A stretch of 15,489 nucleotides of DNA from an uncultured Collinsella sp. (GTDB lineage: Bacteria; Actinomycetota; Coriobacteriia; Coriobacteriales; Coriobacteriaceae): the NCBI GenBank assembly GCA_902479205.1, contig CABSNX010000020.1:1-15489 (forward strand), in the 5' to 3' direction. The number at the start of each line of letters is the position of its first letter. Position 1 is the first letter of the stretch. The notes under the pieces are model-generated. The model searched no databases. It was given only the letters and a program-made list of their open reading frames with translations, and was not told the DNA's origin. This document shows, in pieces, positions 1 through 7,010 of the stretch. The translations under genes were made by a program, and so were the position numbers.

Positions 1-390
1 GCCGCTGCCGCTGACAGCAAGCCTGTCGCCGATCAGCCCGAGCCCGCTGCCGATGCATCCGCCAAGAAGGATGTCGATGGCCTGAAGGTCCTCGTCCTGT
101 GCGCCGGCGCCGGCACCTCTGCCATGCTTGCCAACGCCATCAAGGAAGGTGCCGCGCAGACCGGAGAGAACATCGCTTCCTCCGCGGGCGCCTATGGTCA
201 GCACACTGCCATCATGGATCAGTACGACGTCATCGTGCTCGCCCCGCAGGTTCGCAGCTACTACAACGACATGAAGGCCGACACCAATCGTCTGGGCATT
301 AAGCTGCTCGCCCCGCGCGGCAAGGAATATATCGACCTCACCCGCGACCCTGCCGGCGCCATCAAGTGGCTCCGCGAGAACCTCGACTAG
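1..390 (+). CDS. lacE: PTS lactose/cellobiose-family IIB domain (3' end of a LacE-type IICB protein, cut by window edge)
   Basis: The frame is open from base 1 and ends at 388-390, giving 129 visible residues. An Ala/Pro/Asp-rich linker (about residues 1-26) leads into a IIB domain with the phosphocysteine loop LVLCAGAGTS; the acceptor Cys is visible residue 34. The rest matches the IIB of the second PTS in this window almost motif for motif (GAYG..., MDQY, VIVLAPQ, YY.DMKADT, RGK.YIDLT). By family knowledge the missing upstream part is the membrane IIC domain. The protein would take phosphate from IIA and pass it to the sugar during uptake across the cytoplasmic membrane. It lies 75 bases before lacG, so lactose is the likely substrate. 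The symbol is inferred from this context and from IIC-linker-IIB order; a cellobiose permease is the alternative. Confidence 0.85.
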   Translation, partial: AAAADSKPVADQPEPAADASAKKDVDGLKVLVLCAGAGTSAMLANAIKEGAAQTGENIASSAGAYGQHTAIMDQYDVIVLAPQVRSYYNDMKADTNRLGIKLLAPRGKEYIDLTRDPAGAIKWLRENLD

Positions 391-404
391 TTCCTCCCTC
401 TGTT

Positions 405-431
405 GGTGCCCGGATCCCCAGTTCGGGCACC
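405..431 (+). promoter_or_regulatory. Stem-loop in the lacE-lacG intergenic region
   Basis: GGTGCCCG (405-412) pairs perfectly with CGGGCACC (424-431) across an 11-base loop. There is no T-run after it, so it does not look like a full terminator. A role as mRNA processing or 3'-protecting hairpin, setting different lacE and lacG transcript levels, is inference. Confidence 0.5.
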
Positions 432-465
432 TCTCCCTATTCGTATCCCACAGAAAGGATGACTC

Positions 466-1887
466 ATGACCAACCCCATGCAGTTCCCCGACGGCTTTGT
501 GTTTGGCGGCGCCACCGCCGCTTACCAGGTTGAGGGTGAGACCCGCACGCACGGCAAGGGCAAAGTGCCCTGGGACGATTTCCTGGCTGCTCAGGGTCGC
601 TTCTCCCCCGACCCCGCAAGCGACTTCTACAACAAATATCCGGTCGATATCGACTTGTGCCAGCGCTTCGGCATTAACGGCATTCGCGTCTCCATCGCTT
701 GGAGCCGCATCTTCCCCAGTGGCACCGGCGAGATTAACCCCGAGGGTGTCGCTTTCTATCACGAGCTTTTCGCCACCTGCAACAAAGCTGGCGTTATCCC
801 CTATGTCACGCTCGATCACTTCGATACGCCCGAGGCCTTTTACCAGAACGGCGGCGAGGGTTTCCTGACGCGCACGACCATCGACGCCTTCGTCGAGTAC
901 GCCAAGTTCTGCTTTGCCGAGTTCACCGAGGTCAAGCACTGGTTTACCTTTAACGAGATTCCCGCAACCGCCGAGGGCAGCTTTATCGTCGGCAACTGGC
1001 CGCACGGCGAGAAGTACCACCTGGACAAGGCCTTCCAGCTCATGCACAACATGATGGTGGCCCACGCCAAGGCTGTCGTCGCCTTCCATGAGGGCGGCTT
1101 TGAGGGCGAGATCGGCATTGTCCAGAACCTGGAGCCCAAGTATCCCCTCGATCCCAACAGCGCTGCCGACTGCGAGGCGGCTCGTATGGCCGACGTCATC
1201 AACAACCGCTGGGTACTCGACGCCACCTTCCGCGGCCACTATGCAGCCGACACCATGGAGGCCGCGACCAAGCTGGCCCATATCGCCGGCGGCGAGCTCG
1301 ACGTCCGCGACGAGGACATCGCCGCGCTGACCGCCGCGCTCCCCTACAACGATTGCCTGGGCGTCAACACCTACAAGTGCCAGTTCCTGCGTGCCGCCGA
1401 GGGCGAAAACGACATCAACCACAATGGCACCGGCGACAAGGGCTCCTCGCGCTGGTTCCTCAAGGGCGTGGGCGAGTCATGCGTGCGCGAAGGCGTACCC
1501 ACCACCGATTGGGACTGGATCATCTATCCCGAGGGCCTCTACGACCTGCTGCTCCGCATTAAGAACGATTACCCCAACTACAAGAAGATCTACATCACCG
1601 AGAACGGCATGGGCTATAAGGACGACTTCGAGGACGGCTTTATCGACGACGCCCCTCGCATCGACTACATGCGCCAGCATCTCGCATGGATCCTCAAGGC
1701 AATCGACGGCGGCGTAAACGTCGACGGTTACTTTGTGTGGTCGCTGCAGGACCAGTTCTCCTGGACCAACGGCTACAACAAGCGCTACGGCCTGTTCTAC
1801 ATCGACTTCGAGACCCAGAAGCGCTATCCCAAGGCGAGCGCGTACTGGTACAAGAACGTCGCGGAGACCGGCCTGCTCATGGCCTAA
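466..1887 (+). CDS. lacG: 6-phospho-beta-galactosidase (glycoside hydrolase family 1)
   Basis: Cytoplasmic enzyme that splits lactose 6-phosphate, delivered by the PTS, into glucose and galactose 6-phosphate. The 473-residue length fits the family. GH1 landmarks: N-terminal FGGATAAYQVEG, acid/base Glu164 in TFNE, nucleophile Glu379 in YITENG. The C-terminal loop FSWTNGYNKRYG (431-442) keeps the Ser432/Lys439/Tyr441 set that corresponds to the phosphate pocket of characterised LacG enzymes, which favours a 6-phospho substrate. Long stretches resemble Staphylococcus/Lactococcus LacG as I remember them (e.g. TDWDWIIYPEGLYD, NDYPNYKKIYITENG), so I prefer phospho-beta-galactosidase over phospho-beta-glucosidase. 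The start is set by AAAGGA at 454-459, six bases before ATG. It follows the PTS gene in one apparent operon and ends in a strong terminator. Confidence 0.92.
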   Translation: MTNPMQFPDGFVFGGATAAYQVEGETRTHGKGKVPWDDFLAAQGRFSPDPASDFYNKYPVDIDLCQRFGINGIRVSIAWSRIFPSGTGEINPEGVAFYHELFATCNKAGVIPYVTLDHFDTPEAFYQNGGEGFLTRTTIDAFVEYAKFCFAEFTEVKHWFTFNEIPATAEGSFIVGNWPHGEKYHLDKAFQLMHNMMVAHAKAVVAFHEGGFEGEIGIVQNLEPKYPLDPNSAADCEAARMADVINNRWVLDATFRGHYAADTMEAATKLAHIAGGELDVRDEDIAALTAALPYNDCLGVNTYKCQFLRAAEGENDINHNGTGDKGSSRWFLKGVGESCVREGVPTTDWDWIIYPEGLYDLLLRIKNDYPNYKKIYITENGMGYKDDFEDGFIDDAPRIDYMRQHLAWILKAIDGGVNVDGYFVWSLQDQFSWTNGYNKRYGLFYIDFETQKRYPKASAYWYKNVAETGLLMA

Positions 1888-1910
1888 TTCAAGCCGCATA
1901 CCCCCTGTCG

Positions 1911-1952
1911 GCCGCATGCGAATCCCTCCACGGGTTCGCATGCGGCTTTTTT
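1911..1952 (+). terminator. Rho-independent terminator after lacG
   Basis: A 12-bp perfect stem, GCCGCATGCGAA (1911-1922) with TTCGCATGCGGC (1935-1946), 12-base loop, followed by six T, a G and four more T. It closes the lacE-lacG operon. Confidence 0.9.
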
Positions 1953-1980
1953 GTTTTGGCTCGACCCGAGCAGGCCGTTT

Positions 1981-2280
1981 GTCTCGATTTGTAACATCTA
2001 GCAGGGATTTTCGGCCCCAATTGTTACAGATTGAGATGAACGGGCGGCCCGGGCAGAAATATCTCAATCTGTAACATCTAAACGGATATTTCGCCCCTAT
2101 CTGTTACAGATCAAGACAAAGATGATGGCTGGGTAGACAAAATCTCGATCTGTAACACCTAGTCGAGTTTTTGGGTCCTAGCTGTTACGGATTGAGACAA
2201 ATGCACAGGACAATCTTCTCAATCTCGATCTGTAACATCTGGCTGATGATTTCGCCCCTACTTGTTACAGTTTGAGACAA
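1981..2280. repeat. Array A: eight 15-mers in alternating orientation, about 40 bases apart (four dyad units)
   Basis: Left arms like TCTCGATCTGTAACA start at 1982, 2062, 2143 and 2223. Their inverted partners (TGTTACAGATTGAGA type) start at 2022, 2102, 2183 and 2263. Consecutive arms are 40-41 bases apart and the four dyads repeat every 80-81 bases. The 25-base segment inside each dyad is itself conserved (roughly TCTAG-purines-TTTT-CG-CCCCTA); segments between dyads vary. It lies between the convergent ends of lacG and the deoR remnant. The layout recalls enterobacterial BIMEs (alternating REP sequences), but this sequence is different. Function unknown: hairpin-forming RNA, protein-binding array or mobile small repeat are all possible. 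Confidence 0.85.
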
Positions 2281-2377
2281 TTTGATAGCGGAGTCCCCAT
2301 TTACGTGTCATATTGCATAGCACTGACGCGCCGATTCCCCACAATGACAGAGGGCAAAGGTCCTCACGCAGCGATAG

Positions 2378-2773
2378 CTAGCAAATGATCTGCGTGTGCT
2401 CCTCGATGGCGACGCGGTCCTCGGCGGCGATACCCGGTTCGCACACCACGGCGTCCAAGCTGTCCAGGCGGCAGAAGGTGTAGAAGTCGCGCTTGCCGAT
2501 TTTGCAGGAATCGGCGATCAGGTAGCGCGAGTCTGCCTTGCTAAAGGCGAGCTGCTGGATACGGCCCTCGTCCATGCTGGACGTAGATACGTCGCCATCC
2601 AGAATGCCGTTGGCACCGATAAACGCCGCGTCGATGCCCAGCGCACGCAGGGTATCCTCGGCCGTTGGCCCCACAAAAGCGGCAGTGCGGCGACGGTACA
2701 TACCGCCCACGAGGCACAGCTCACAATCCTCGTGCGCCTCGAGCAGGTTAAAGACCGAAAGCGAATTGGTCAC
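2378..2773 (-). pseudogene. Truncated DeoR-family regulator, C-terminal sugar-phosphate domain only
   Basis: 131 codons (starting at a GTG read as Val in the homolog) match residues 124-254 of the intact DeoR protein at 7131-7895 with only 7 differences (His/Arg, Met/Val, Ser/Asn, Asp/Glu, Cys/Ser, Val/Ala, Ile/Val). The helix-turn-helix and the GTGTT phosphate loop are missing. Upstream in the same frame a few codons read LTSIYVTNSLS before a stop at 2822-2824. No Shine-Dalgarno sequence precedes the GTG, so translation is unlikely. The few substitutions are mostly mild and there is no internal stop, so the duplication seems fairly recent. Confidence 0.88.
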
Positions 2774-2867
2774 ATAGATGGAAGTCAGCTTGTCGGTGAC
2801 TCGGAGAGCGCCAATGCGATCTCACGACGGTTGCGTTCATTGTCTCAATTAGATACTCAACGAAATA

Positions 2868-2898
2868 CGGCCCCGCAGCTCAATAAGCTGCGGGGCCG
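2868..2898 (-). terminator. Terminator hairpin after the second PTS gene
   Basis: A 13-bp perfect stem (2868-2880 with 2886-2898, core GGCCCCGCAGCT) with a 5-base loop, 37 bases beyond the PTS stop codon. On the minus strand it is followed by TATTT, a weak U-tract, so it should end the minus-strand transcript before the deoR remnant. Confidence 0.7.
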
Positions 2899-2935
2899 CA
2901 CTACACACCGACGGATTAACGACGAAGTGCATCTA

Positions 2936-4630
2936 CTATTTGGCCAGCTCCTGAACGATCCAGTCAATTGCACCTTCGGGATCGTTGGTAAGGTCGATAT
3001 ACTGCTTGCCCCTTGTGGTGAGCAGTTTAATTCCAAGGCGATCGGTATCGGCCTTCATAGCGTCATAGTACATGCGTGCCTGGGGCGCCAGAACAATCAC
3101 GTTGTACTGATCCATCGTCTCATAGTGGCTTCCGTACGCACCGGACTGAGAAACCAGATCGATACCCTTAGCAGCGGCACCTTCGCGAAGAGCATTTGCC
3201 AAGAGAGTCGAAGTGCCGGCACCCTGGCAAAGCACAAGCACGCGGATCTGCTCCGCCTTGTCCTTTACCGCCTCGAGAGCTTTTGCGACATTTTCCTGTG
3301 CGGCAATAGCATCTGCATCCGAGGTTCCTGCAGCCTCCTTTGCAGACTCTTCCAAACAAAGCTGATGGTCATACGCCTTGCAGAACGGATAGTAAATCAC
3401 AAAGTCAACGACCAACAGCACTGCCATCAATACGAGAGAACGCAGATCGAGACCCGTGGTGAGGAACGCACCAATTGGGCCGGGAAGCGCCCACGGCATG
3501 GTATACATGGGGGCGTTCATTCCAATGACGTCAATGAAAAATTTACCGATAATGGCGTTGACCATAGGAGCCACTAGGAAGGGCACAAACATATAGGGAT
3601 TGAGAACAATCGGCATACCGAAGAGAACGGGCTCGTTAACTCCAAAAATCACCGGGATAATCGATGCCTTGCCCATGGCTTTAAGCTGCTTGGAGCGCAT
3701 AAACATGATCAGGATAATAGGAACGATGAACGTGCAGCCAGAACCGCCCAGACCGCCGATGAAGCTTGTAAAGTCCTGCGTGAGAGCAATTGACGGGTGT
3801 CCACCTGCTTGGAAAACCTCAAGATTGGTAACGGTATTGCCGTAGAGCGCAGCATTGATCGGACTCATGACAACCGAAGCACCGTGGATACCCATAAATT
3901 GGAAAAGCGCGACCGCTCCTTCGATAAGCGCCATGCCAGGATAGGTGTCGACCGCGGAGAACAGCGGCGAGATGAGAGCGGATACCAAATTGGCGAACGG
4001 CACAGCAAGCAGCTTGCGGCTCGCAAGATCGATAAAAGCGCACGCAAGGATCGAAAACCCAAATGCAAAGATATCGCGAAAACTCTGCGCAATAGAGCCA
4101 GGGACCTCTTTGGGAAGCTTGATCGTCACATTATGGCTAATGCACACCTTATAGATATTAACGGTCAAGAATGCGGCTACGAACGCAGCGAGAAAACCCT
4201 TGGTTCCCATATAGCCGGTTTCAAAAACAGATGTATCTGCTCCGCCAATCGAGACAACATCGTTTGTCACCGATAGCAAGAGCATGCCGCACATGGCACA
4301 AACCATGCACGAGGTGGGGTTGAGAGATTTACCCGAAGGCATGCGACGGTTCATCGACATGGCAAGTGAGCTCGCCGTGGTGCCGGCCACCATAATGCCA
4401 AGAAGTCCCATGGTATATGCATAGATTTTATTGAAGAAATCCAGCACCTCAGACGGAAGCGTGATGCCTACATAGGCAGGGAGCGTCGAAAGAAGAAGGA
4501 ACAGGCTCGAGAACAGCACAATTGGCATATTCGAGAGAAAGCCATCCTTAATCGCCACCAGATAAATGTTCCTCGAGATTTTGTCGAAGAGGGGCTGGTG
4601 TTTTTCAAGGAATTTGACGATAGCGTCCAT
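2936..4630 (-). CDS. PTS lactose/cellobiose-family permease, fused IIC-IIB
   Basis: 564 residues. The IIC membrane domain (about 1-415) opens with the family signature KISRNIYLVAIKDGFLSNMP and has many hydrophobic segments and a GIHG motif. A charged linker (about 420-458) leads to a IIB domain with the phosphocysteine loop LVLCQGAGTS, acceptor Cys468. It imports and phosphorylates a di- or oligosaccharide of the lactose/cellobiose class; the exact sugar is not readable. I start it at the ATG at 4628-4630 (MDAIVKFLEK), preceded by AGGA at 4637-4640; an earlier in-frame codon would add ten residues unlike the family. It is divergent from the TIM-barrel protein and GntR gene, which probably form its regulon. 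No IIA component lies nearby. Base composition looks more AT-rich than lacG and galM. Confidence 0.88.
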   Translation of the reverse strand: MDAIVKFLEKHQPLFDKISRNIYLVAIKDGFLSNMPIVLFSSLFLLLSTLPAYVGITLPSEVLDFFNKIYAYTMGLLGIMVAGTTASSLAMSMNRRMPSGKSLNPTSCMVCAMCGMLLLSVTNDVVSIGGADTSVFETGYMGTKGFLAAFVAAFLTVNIYKVCISHNVTIKLPKEVPGSIAQSFRDIFAFGFSILACAFIDLASRKLLAVPFANLVSALISPLFSAVDTYPGMALIEGAVALFQFMGIHGASVVMSPINAALYGNTVTNLEVFQAGGHPSIALTQDFTSFIGGLGGSGCTFIVPIILIMFMRSKQLKAMGKASIIPVIFGVNEPVLFGMPIVLNPYMFVPFLVAPMVNAIIGKFFIDVIGMNAPMYTMPWALPGPIGAFLTTGLDLRSLVLMAVLLVVDFVIYYPFCKAYDHQLCLEESAKEAAGTSDADAIAAQENVAKALEAVKDKAEQIRVLVLCQGAGTSTLLANALREGAAAKGIDLVSQSGAYGSHYETMDQYNVIVLAPQARMYYDAMKADTDRLGIKLLTTRGKQYIDLTNDPEGAIDWIVQELAK

Positions 4631-4698
4631 AACACATCCTTTCATGATTCCCGGGCACACAACGATTTATCCGGACTCAACCGTCGTCGTCCCCGTTT

Positions 4699-4722
4699 GT
4701 ATCCACTTATGTAAGTGAATAC
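4699..4722. promoter_or_regulatory. Palindromic operator candidate in the PTS leader
   Basis: Arms GTATCCACTTA and TAAGTGAATAC are complementary except for one position, with a 2-base centre. It sits between the likely PTS promoter and the PTS start codon, where a repressor could block transcription. The GntR protein encoded at 5962-6699 is the obvious candidate to bind it; that link is inference. Confidence 0.6.
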
Positions 4723-4768
4723 GTTCTTGTGCGAAATGTAATATCATTTGCACGATTTGTCATAACCA

Positions 4769-4797
4769 ATTCTTTTTCCGCTTTGTCGATATGTCAA
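4769..4797 (-). promoter_or_regulatory. Candidate promoter for the second PTS gene
   Basis: On the minus strand a perfect TTGACA (4792-4797) is followed after 17 bases by AAGAAT (4769-4774). A second possible pair, TTGGTT (4764-4769) and TGATAT (4741-4746), also 17 apart, overlaps it. Either would place the 4699-4722 palindrome downstream of the transcription start. Confidence 0.45.
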
Positions 4798-4813
4798 GAA
4801 TTCAAATACTTAT

Positions 4814-4902
4814 TCGGTGAACGGTAGTTGATTAATATAAGGTTTTCCCAGCTAAAGGCTATTTTTTCCGAGCAGTACAATAAGTTTGCAACCGTTCACC
4901 GA
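4814..4902. repeat. Pair of inverted 12-mers (TCGGTGAACGGT) in the divergent promoter region
   Basis: TCGGTGAACGGT at 4814-4825 and its exact complement ACCGTTCACCGA at 4891-4902, with 65 bases between. The right copy lies in the spacer of the candidate promoter for the plus-strand gene. This could be a two-site operator allowing DNA looping, or a regulator site distinct from the other palindromes. Confidence 0.6.
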
Positions 4903-4940
4903 TTGGATATAACATATTGAATATATTGTTGTAACAATAT
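4886..4940 (+). promoter_or_regulatory. Candidate promoter and operator for the TIM-barrel/GntR operon
   Basis: TTGCAA (4886-4891) and TATAAC (4908-4913) are 16 bases apart. Just downstream is a perfect palindrome, ATATTGTT (4923-4930), GT, AACAATAT (4933-4940), about where transcription would start, a typical place for GntR repression. The start codon follows at 4987. Confidence 0.5.
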
Positions 4941-4986
4941 TAGAGACAATGTCACAAACCTGTCGTTCTAGTCAAAGGAAGTAACA

Positions 4987-5907
4987 ATGCCCAAACGATT
5001 ACTGAACATGTCCGCATCCGATTTTGCCGCCACGTCACCCATGGATCTAAAACAGGCAATTCTGGCTTCCGAGGGACGTACCATCATGGCGGAAAACGTA
5101 CCCTCTTCCCAATTTCTCGGCGGCGTTACTAATGCAGAAATCGAACGTGCCGCAGGTGCCGACCTGCTTCTGTTTAACGCGCTCGATGTGTTCGATCCAG
5201 TTATTGCCGGTATTCCAGATGATCTCAATGAAAACCCGGTCACTTGGGTGAAGCGAGCATGCGGAAGGCCCATTGGCGTCAATCTGGAGCCAGTTGATAA
5301 CGAGGCAGAGATGTCTGAATCCCGAACGGAAATCCCCATGGGTCGTCGCGTCTCTCCCAAGACCTTAGAAAAGGCTAACGAACTCGGATTTGATTTTATC
5401 TGCCTGACGGGCAACCCTGGAACCGGCGTCTCCAACGATGCAATCGCCCATTCGATTAAACTCTCCAAAGAGCATTTCAATGGCCTGGTCATAGCCGGAA
5501 AAATGCATGGAGCGGGCGTTGCGGAACCTGTCATGACGCTCGAAATTGCGCGCAAGTTTGTTGACCTCGGCGTCGATATCCTTCTCGTGCCAGCCCCCTA
5601 CACCGTCCCTTGCTTCCAAGAAGCAGACCTGCGCGCCATCGTAGACTTTGTACGATCCCACAACGTAGGCAAGTCAATTGAAGAGAAGGTTCTCGTCATG
5701 GCGGCGAACGGGACGAGTCAAGACTCCTGCGACAGCGAGACCATTAAGAAAATAGGCCTTGCAGCAAAAGCAGCCGGCGCTGACCTCCAACATATCGGGG
5801 ACTCCATGAACGGTATTTGCCTGCCCCAGAATATCTTCACGCTCGGACAAGCCCTTCGTGGATACAGGCATCAGATCGTCATGCTGAGCCGCTCTGTGAT
5901 ACGTTAA
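4987..5907 (+). CDS. Uncharacterised PTS-associated TIM-barrel-like protein (DUF7916-like)
   Basis: 306 residues, soluble, no signal peptide or membrane segment. I recognise the family from its conserved blocks, seen beside PTS genes in Firmicutes: N-terminal SASDF, GRTIMAENV, GADLLLFN, GRPIGVNLEPVD, NELGFDFICLTGNPGTGVS, IAGKMHGAGV, ANGTSQDS, LQHIGD and a C-terminal RGYRH. Alternating beta/alpha segments and glycine-rich loops suggest a phosphate-binding TIM barrel, possibly an enzyme on a sugar phosphate, but no reaction is known to me. The family name is from memory. Start chosen by AAAGGA at 4974-4979. It is first in an operon with the GntR regulator 54 bases on, and divergent from the PTS permease, so it probably acts on the product of that permease. 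Confidence 0.72.
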   Translation: MPKRLLNMSASDFAATSPMDLKQAILASEGRTIMAENVPSSQFLGGVTNAEIERAAGADLLLFNALDVFDPVIAGIPDDLNENPVTWVKRACGRPIGVNLEPVDNEAEMSESRTEIPMGRRVSPKTLEKANELGFDFICLTGNPGTGVSNDAIAHSIKLSKEHFNGLVIAGKMHGAGVAEPVMTLEIARKFVDLGVDILLVPAPYTVPCFQEADLRAIVDFVRSHNVGKSIEEKVLVMAANGTSQDSCDSETIKKIGLAAKAAGADLQHIGDSMNGICLPQNIFTLGQALRGYRHQIVMLSRSVIR

Positions 5908-5961
5908 GGTTACCTTGCCCACGTTACATCCCGACTGAGGCAACCATCAGGTATAACCAAC

Positions 5962-6699
5962 ATGCAAACTGAGGCTCTAATGCTCGATACACACGAAAAA
6001 CGGCCACTCTATTTACAGCTCACCGACGCGCTGCTCAAGCAGATCGTCGATGAATATCAAGCAGACGATAAACTTCCAACAGAAATGGAACTCTGCGACG
6101 AATACGCCGTAAGCAGAACAACCGTCCGACTTGCCATGAGTGAGCTGGAGCGTCGTGGAAGTATCTATCGAATCCAAGGTAAGGGATCGTTTGTTGCACC
6201 GAAACGCGTTAGCGAGCTCAATTCACTTTTAGACTTTGACTTTGCAAGCCATTGCGATGGCGTTGATCCGGATGCCATCACCAAACATTTCGGCGGCCTC
6301 ACATCAGGTCGTCCAATTTCCGTAATGATGCTCCAACAATTTGGATGTCAAAGTCGCGATGAAATTCAGCGTCTTGAATTGACCTACGAACTTGAAGGCA
6401 GCTTCATAGGCGCTGACACGTTCTTCATTTCAAAGTCGCGCGTTCCGAATAACCAGTTAGATTTTCAGGCATTTAGCAGAATCATGGACGACTTGTCCAA
6501 GTCTATCCAATCTGTTAGGGAAAGCTATAGAGCACGTCAGCTTAGCGATTCCGAAGCCAGTAATTATGGTGTTGCAAAACTTCCGGTCATCGAACTGACT
6601 CATTATGCTTACGACTCCGGAGGCAAACTAATCTCAATTGTCTGCCGCACCGTCTTAACTGGGCGGGTCCCTTATCAAAACTTTATTTTCAAGTCCTAA
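5962..6699 (+). CDS. GntR-family transcriptional repressor (HutC/UTRA type)
   Basis: 245 residues. The N-terminal winged helix-turn-helix (about 14-78) includes RPLYLQLTDALLKQI, LPTEMELCDEYAVSRTTVRLA and the wing RIQGKGSFV. A UTRA-like effector domain follows (about 100-245), ending ..VCRTVLTGRVPYQNFIF. HutC-type regulators bind a sugar phosphate or other small ligand and usually repress their own operon. Here the palindromes at 4699-4722 and 4923-4940 are likely targets, controlling both the PTS and its own transcript. An internal ATG at 5980 has a better Shine-Dalgarno (GAGG at 5971-5974) and would give 239 residues with the DNA-binding domain intact; the choice is open. AT-rich, like the other module genes. 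Confidence 0.85.
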   Translation: MQTEALMLDTHEKRPLYLQLTDALLKQIVDEYQADDKLPTEMELCDEYAVSRTTVRLAMSELERRGSIYRIQGKGSFVAPKRVSELNSLLDFDFASHCDGVDPDAITKHFGGLTSGRPISVMMLQQFGCQSRDEIQRLELTYELEGSFIGADTFFISKSRVPNNQLDFQAFSRIMDDLSKSIQSVRESYRARQLSDSEASNYGVAKLPVIELTHYAYDSGGKLISIVCRTVLTGRVPYQNFIFKS

Positions 6700-6714
6700 T
6701 GTTCTTTTTCTTTT

Positions 6715-7010
6715 GTCTCGATCTGTAACACGTAGCCGAGTTTTTAAGTCCTAACCGTTACAGATCGAGACAAACAAGGTAGACCACGCCGAATTGTCTC
6801 AATCTGTAACACTAAGACCGGTTTTGGACGTCTAGATGTCACAGGTTGAGATGAATGCACAGGTCAATCCTCTCAATCTCAATCTGTAACAACTAGCTGA
6901 ATTTTTCGGTCCTAGCTGTTCAGATCGAGACAAACGGAATAGGCCGAGCCAAAAATCTCGATCTGTAACATCTGACTCGCTTTTGGCCGCCTAGATATCA
7001 CAGGTTGAAA
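6715..7010. repeat. Array B: second set of alternating 15-mers, four dyad units
   Basis: Left arms (TCTCGATCTGTAACA type) start at 6716, 6797, 6877 and 6956; inverted right arms start at 6756, 6837, 6917 and 6996, so arms again alternate every 39-41 bases. The right arms are more worn than in array A (one lost base at 6917-6930; TATCACAGGTTGAAA at 6996-7010). The inter-dyad segment at 6852-6876 closely resembles that at 2198-2222 of array A, although their ordinal positions differ, so the arrays share ancestry but have shifted by one unit. It lies between the convergent ends of gntR and deoR. Confidence 0.85.

Larger units (their letters stand above)
1981..2774. repeat. Left copy of a large direct duplication (array + linker + deoR 3' part)
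   Basis: This block corresponds to about 6715-7527 in the same order and orientation. Both hold a four-unit array, then a linker beginning CAATTTGATAG, then deoR C-terminal coding sequence. The deoR parts (2378-2774 and 7131-7527) align without gaps over 397 bases. The linker is about 20 bases shorter here than in the right copy. Similarity stops abruptly after GGTCACA at 2774. Confidence 0.85.

Noticed and set aside
1981..2280. CRISPR array
   Set aside because: Repeats alternate in orientation, are only 15 bases and imperfect, every second 'spacer' is itself conserved, and no cas gene is present.
2396..3577. A 393-codon plus-strand open frame
   Set aside because: It runs antisense through the deoR remnant and the PTS IIB/IIC region. 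The minus-strand frames have clear family motifs, and the plus-frame peptide shows no recognisable domain.
4886..4940. Relation between the GTAACA core of the arrays and the TTGTTGTAACAA palindrome
   Set aside because: Only about seven bases are shared and the arm layout differs; probably coincidence.
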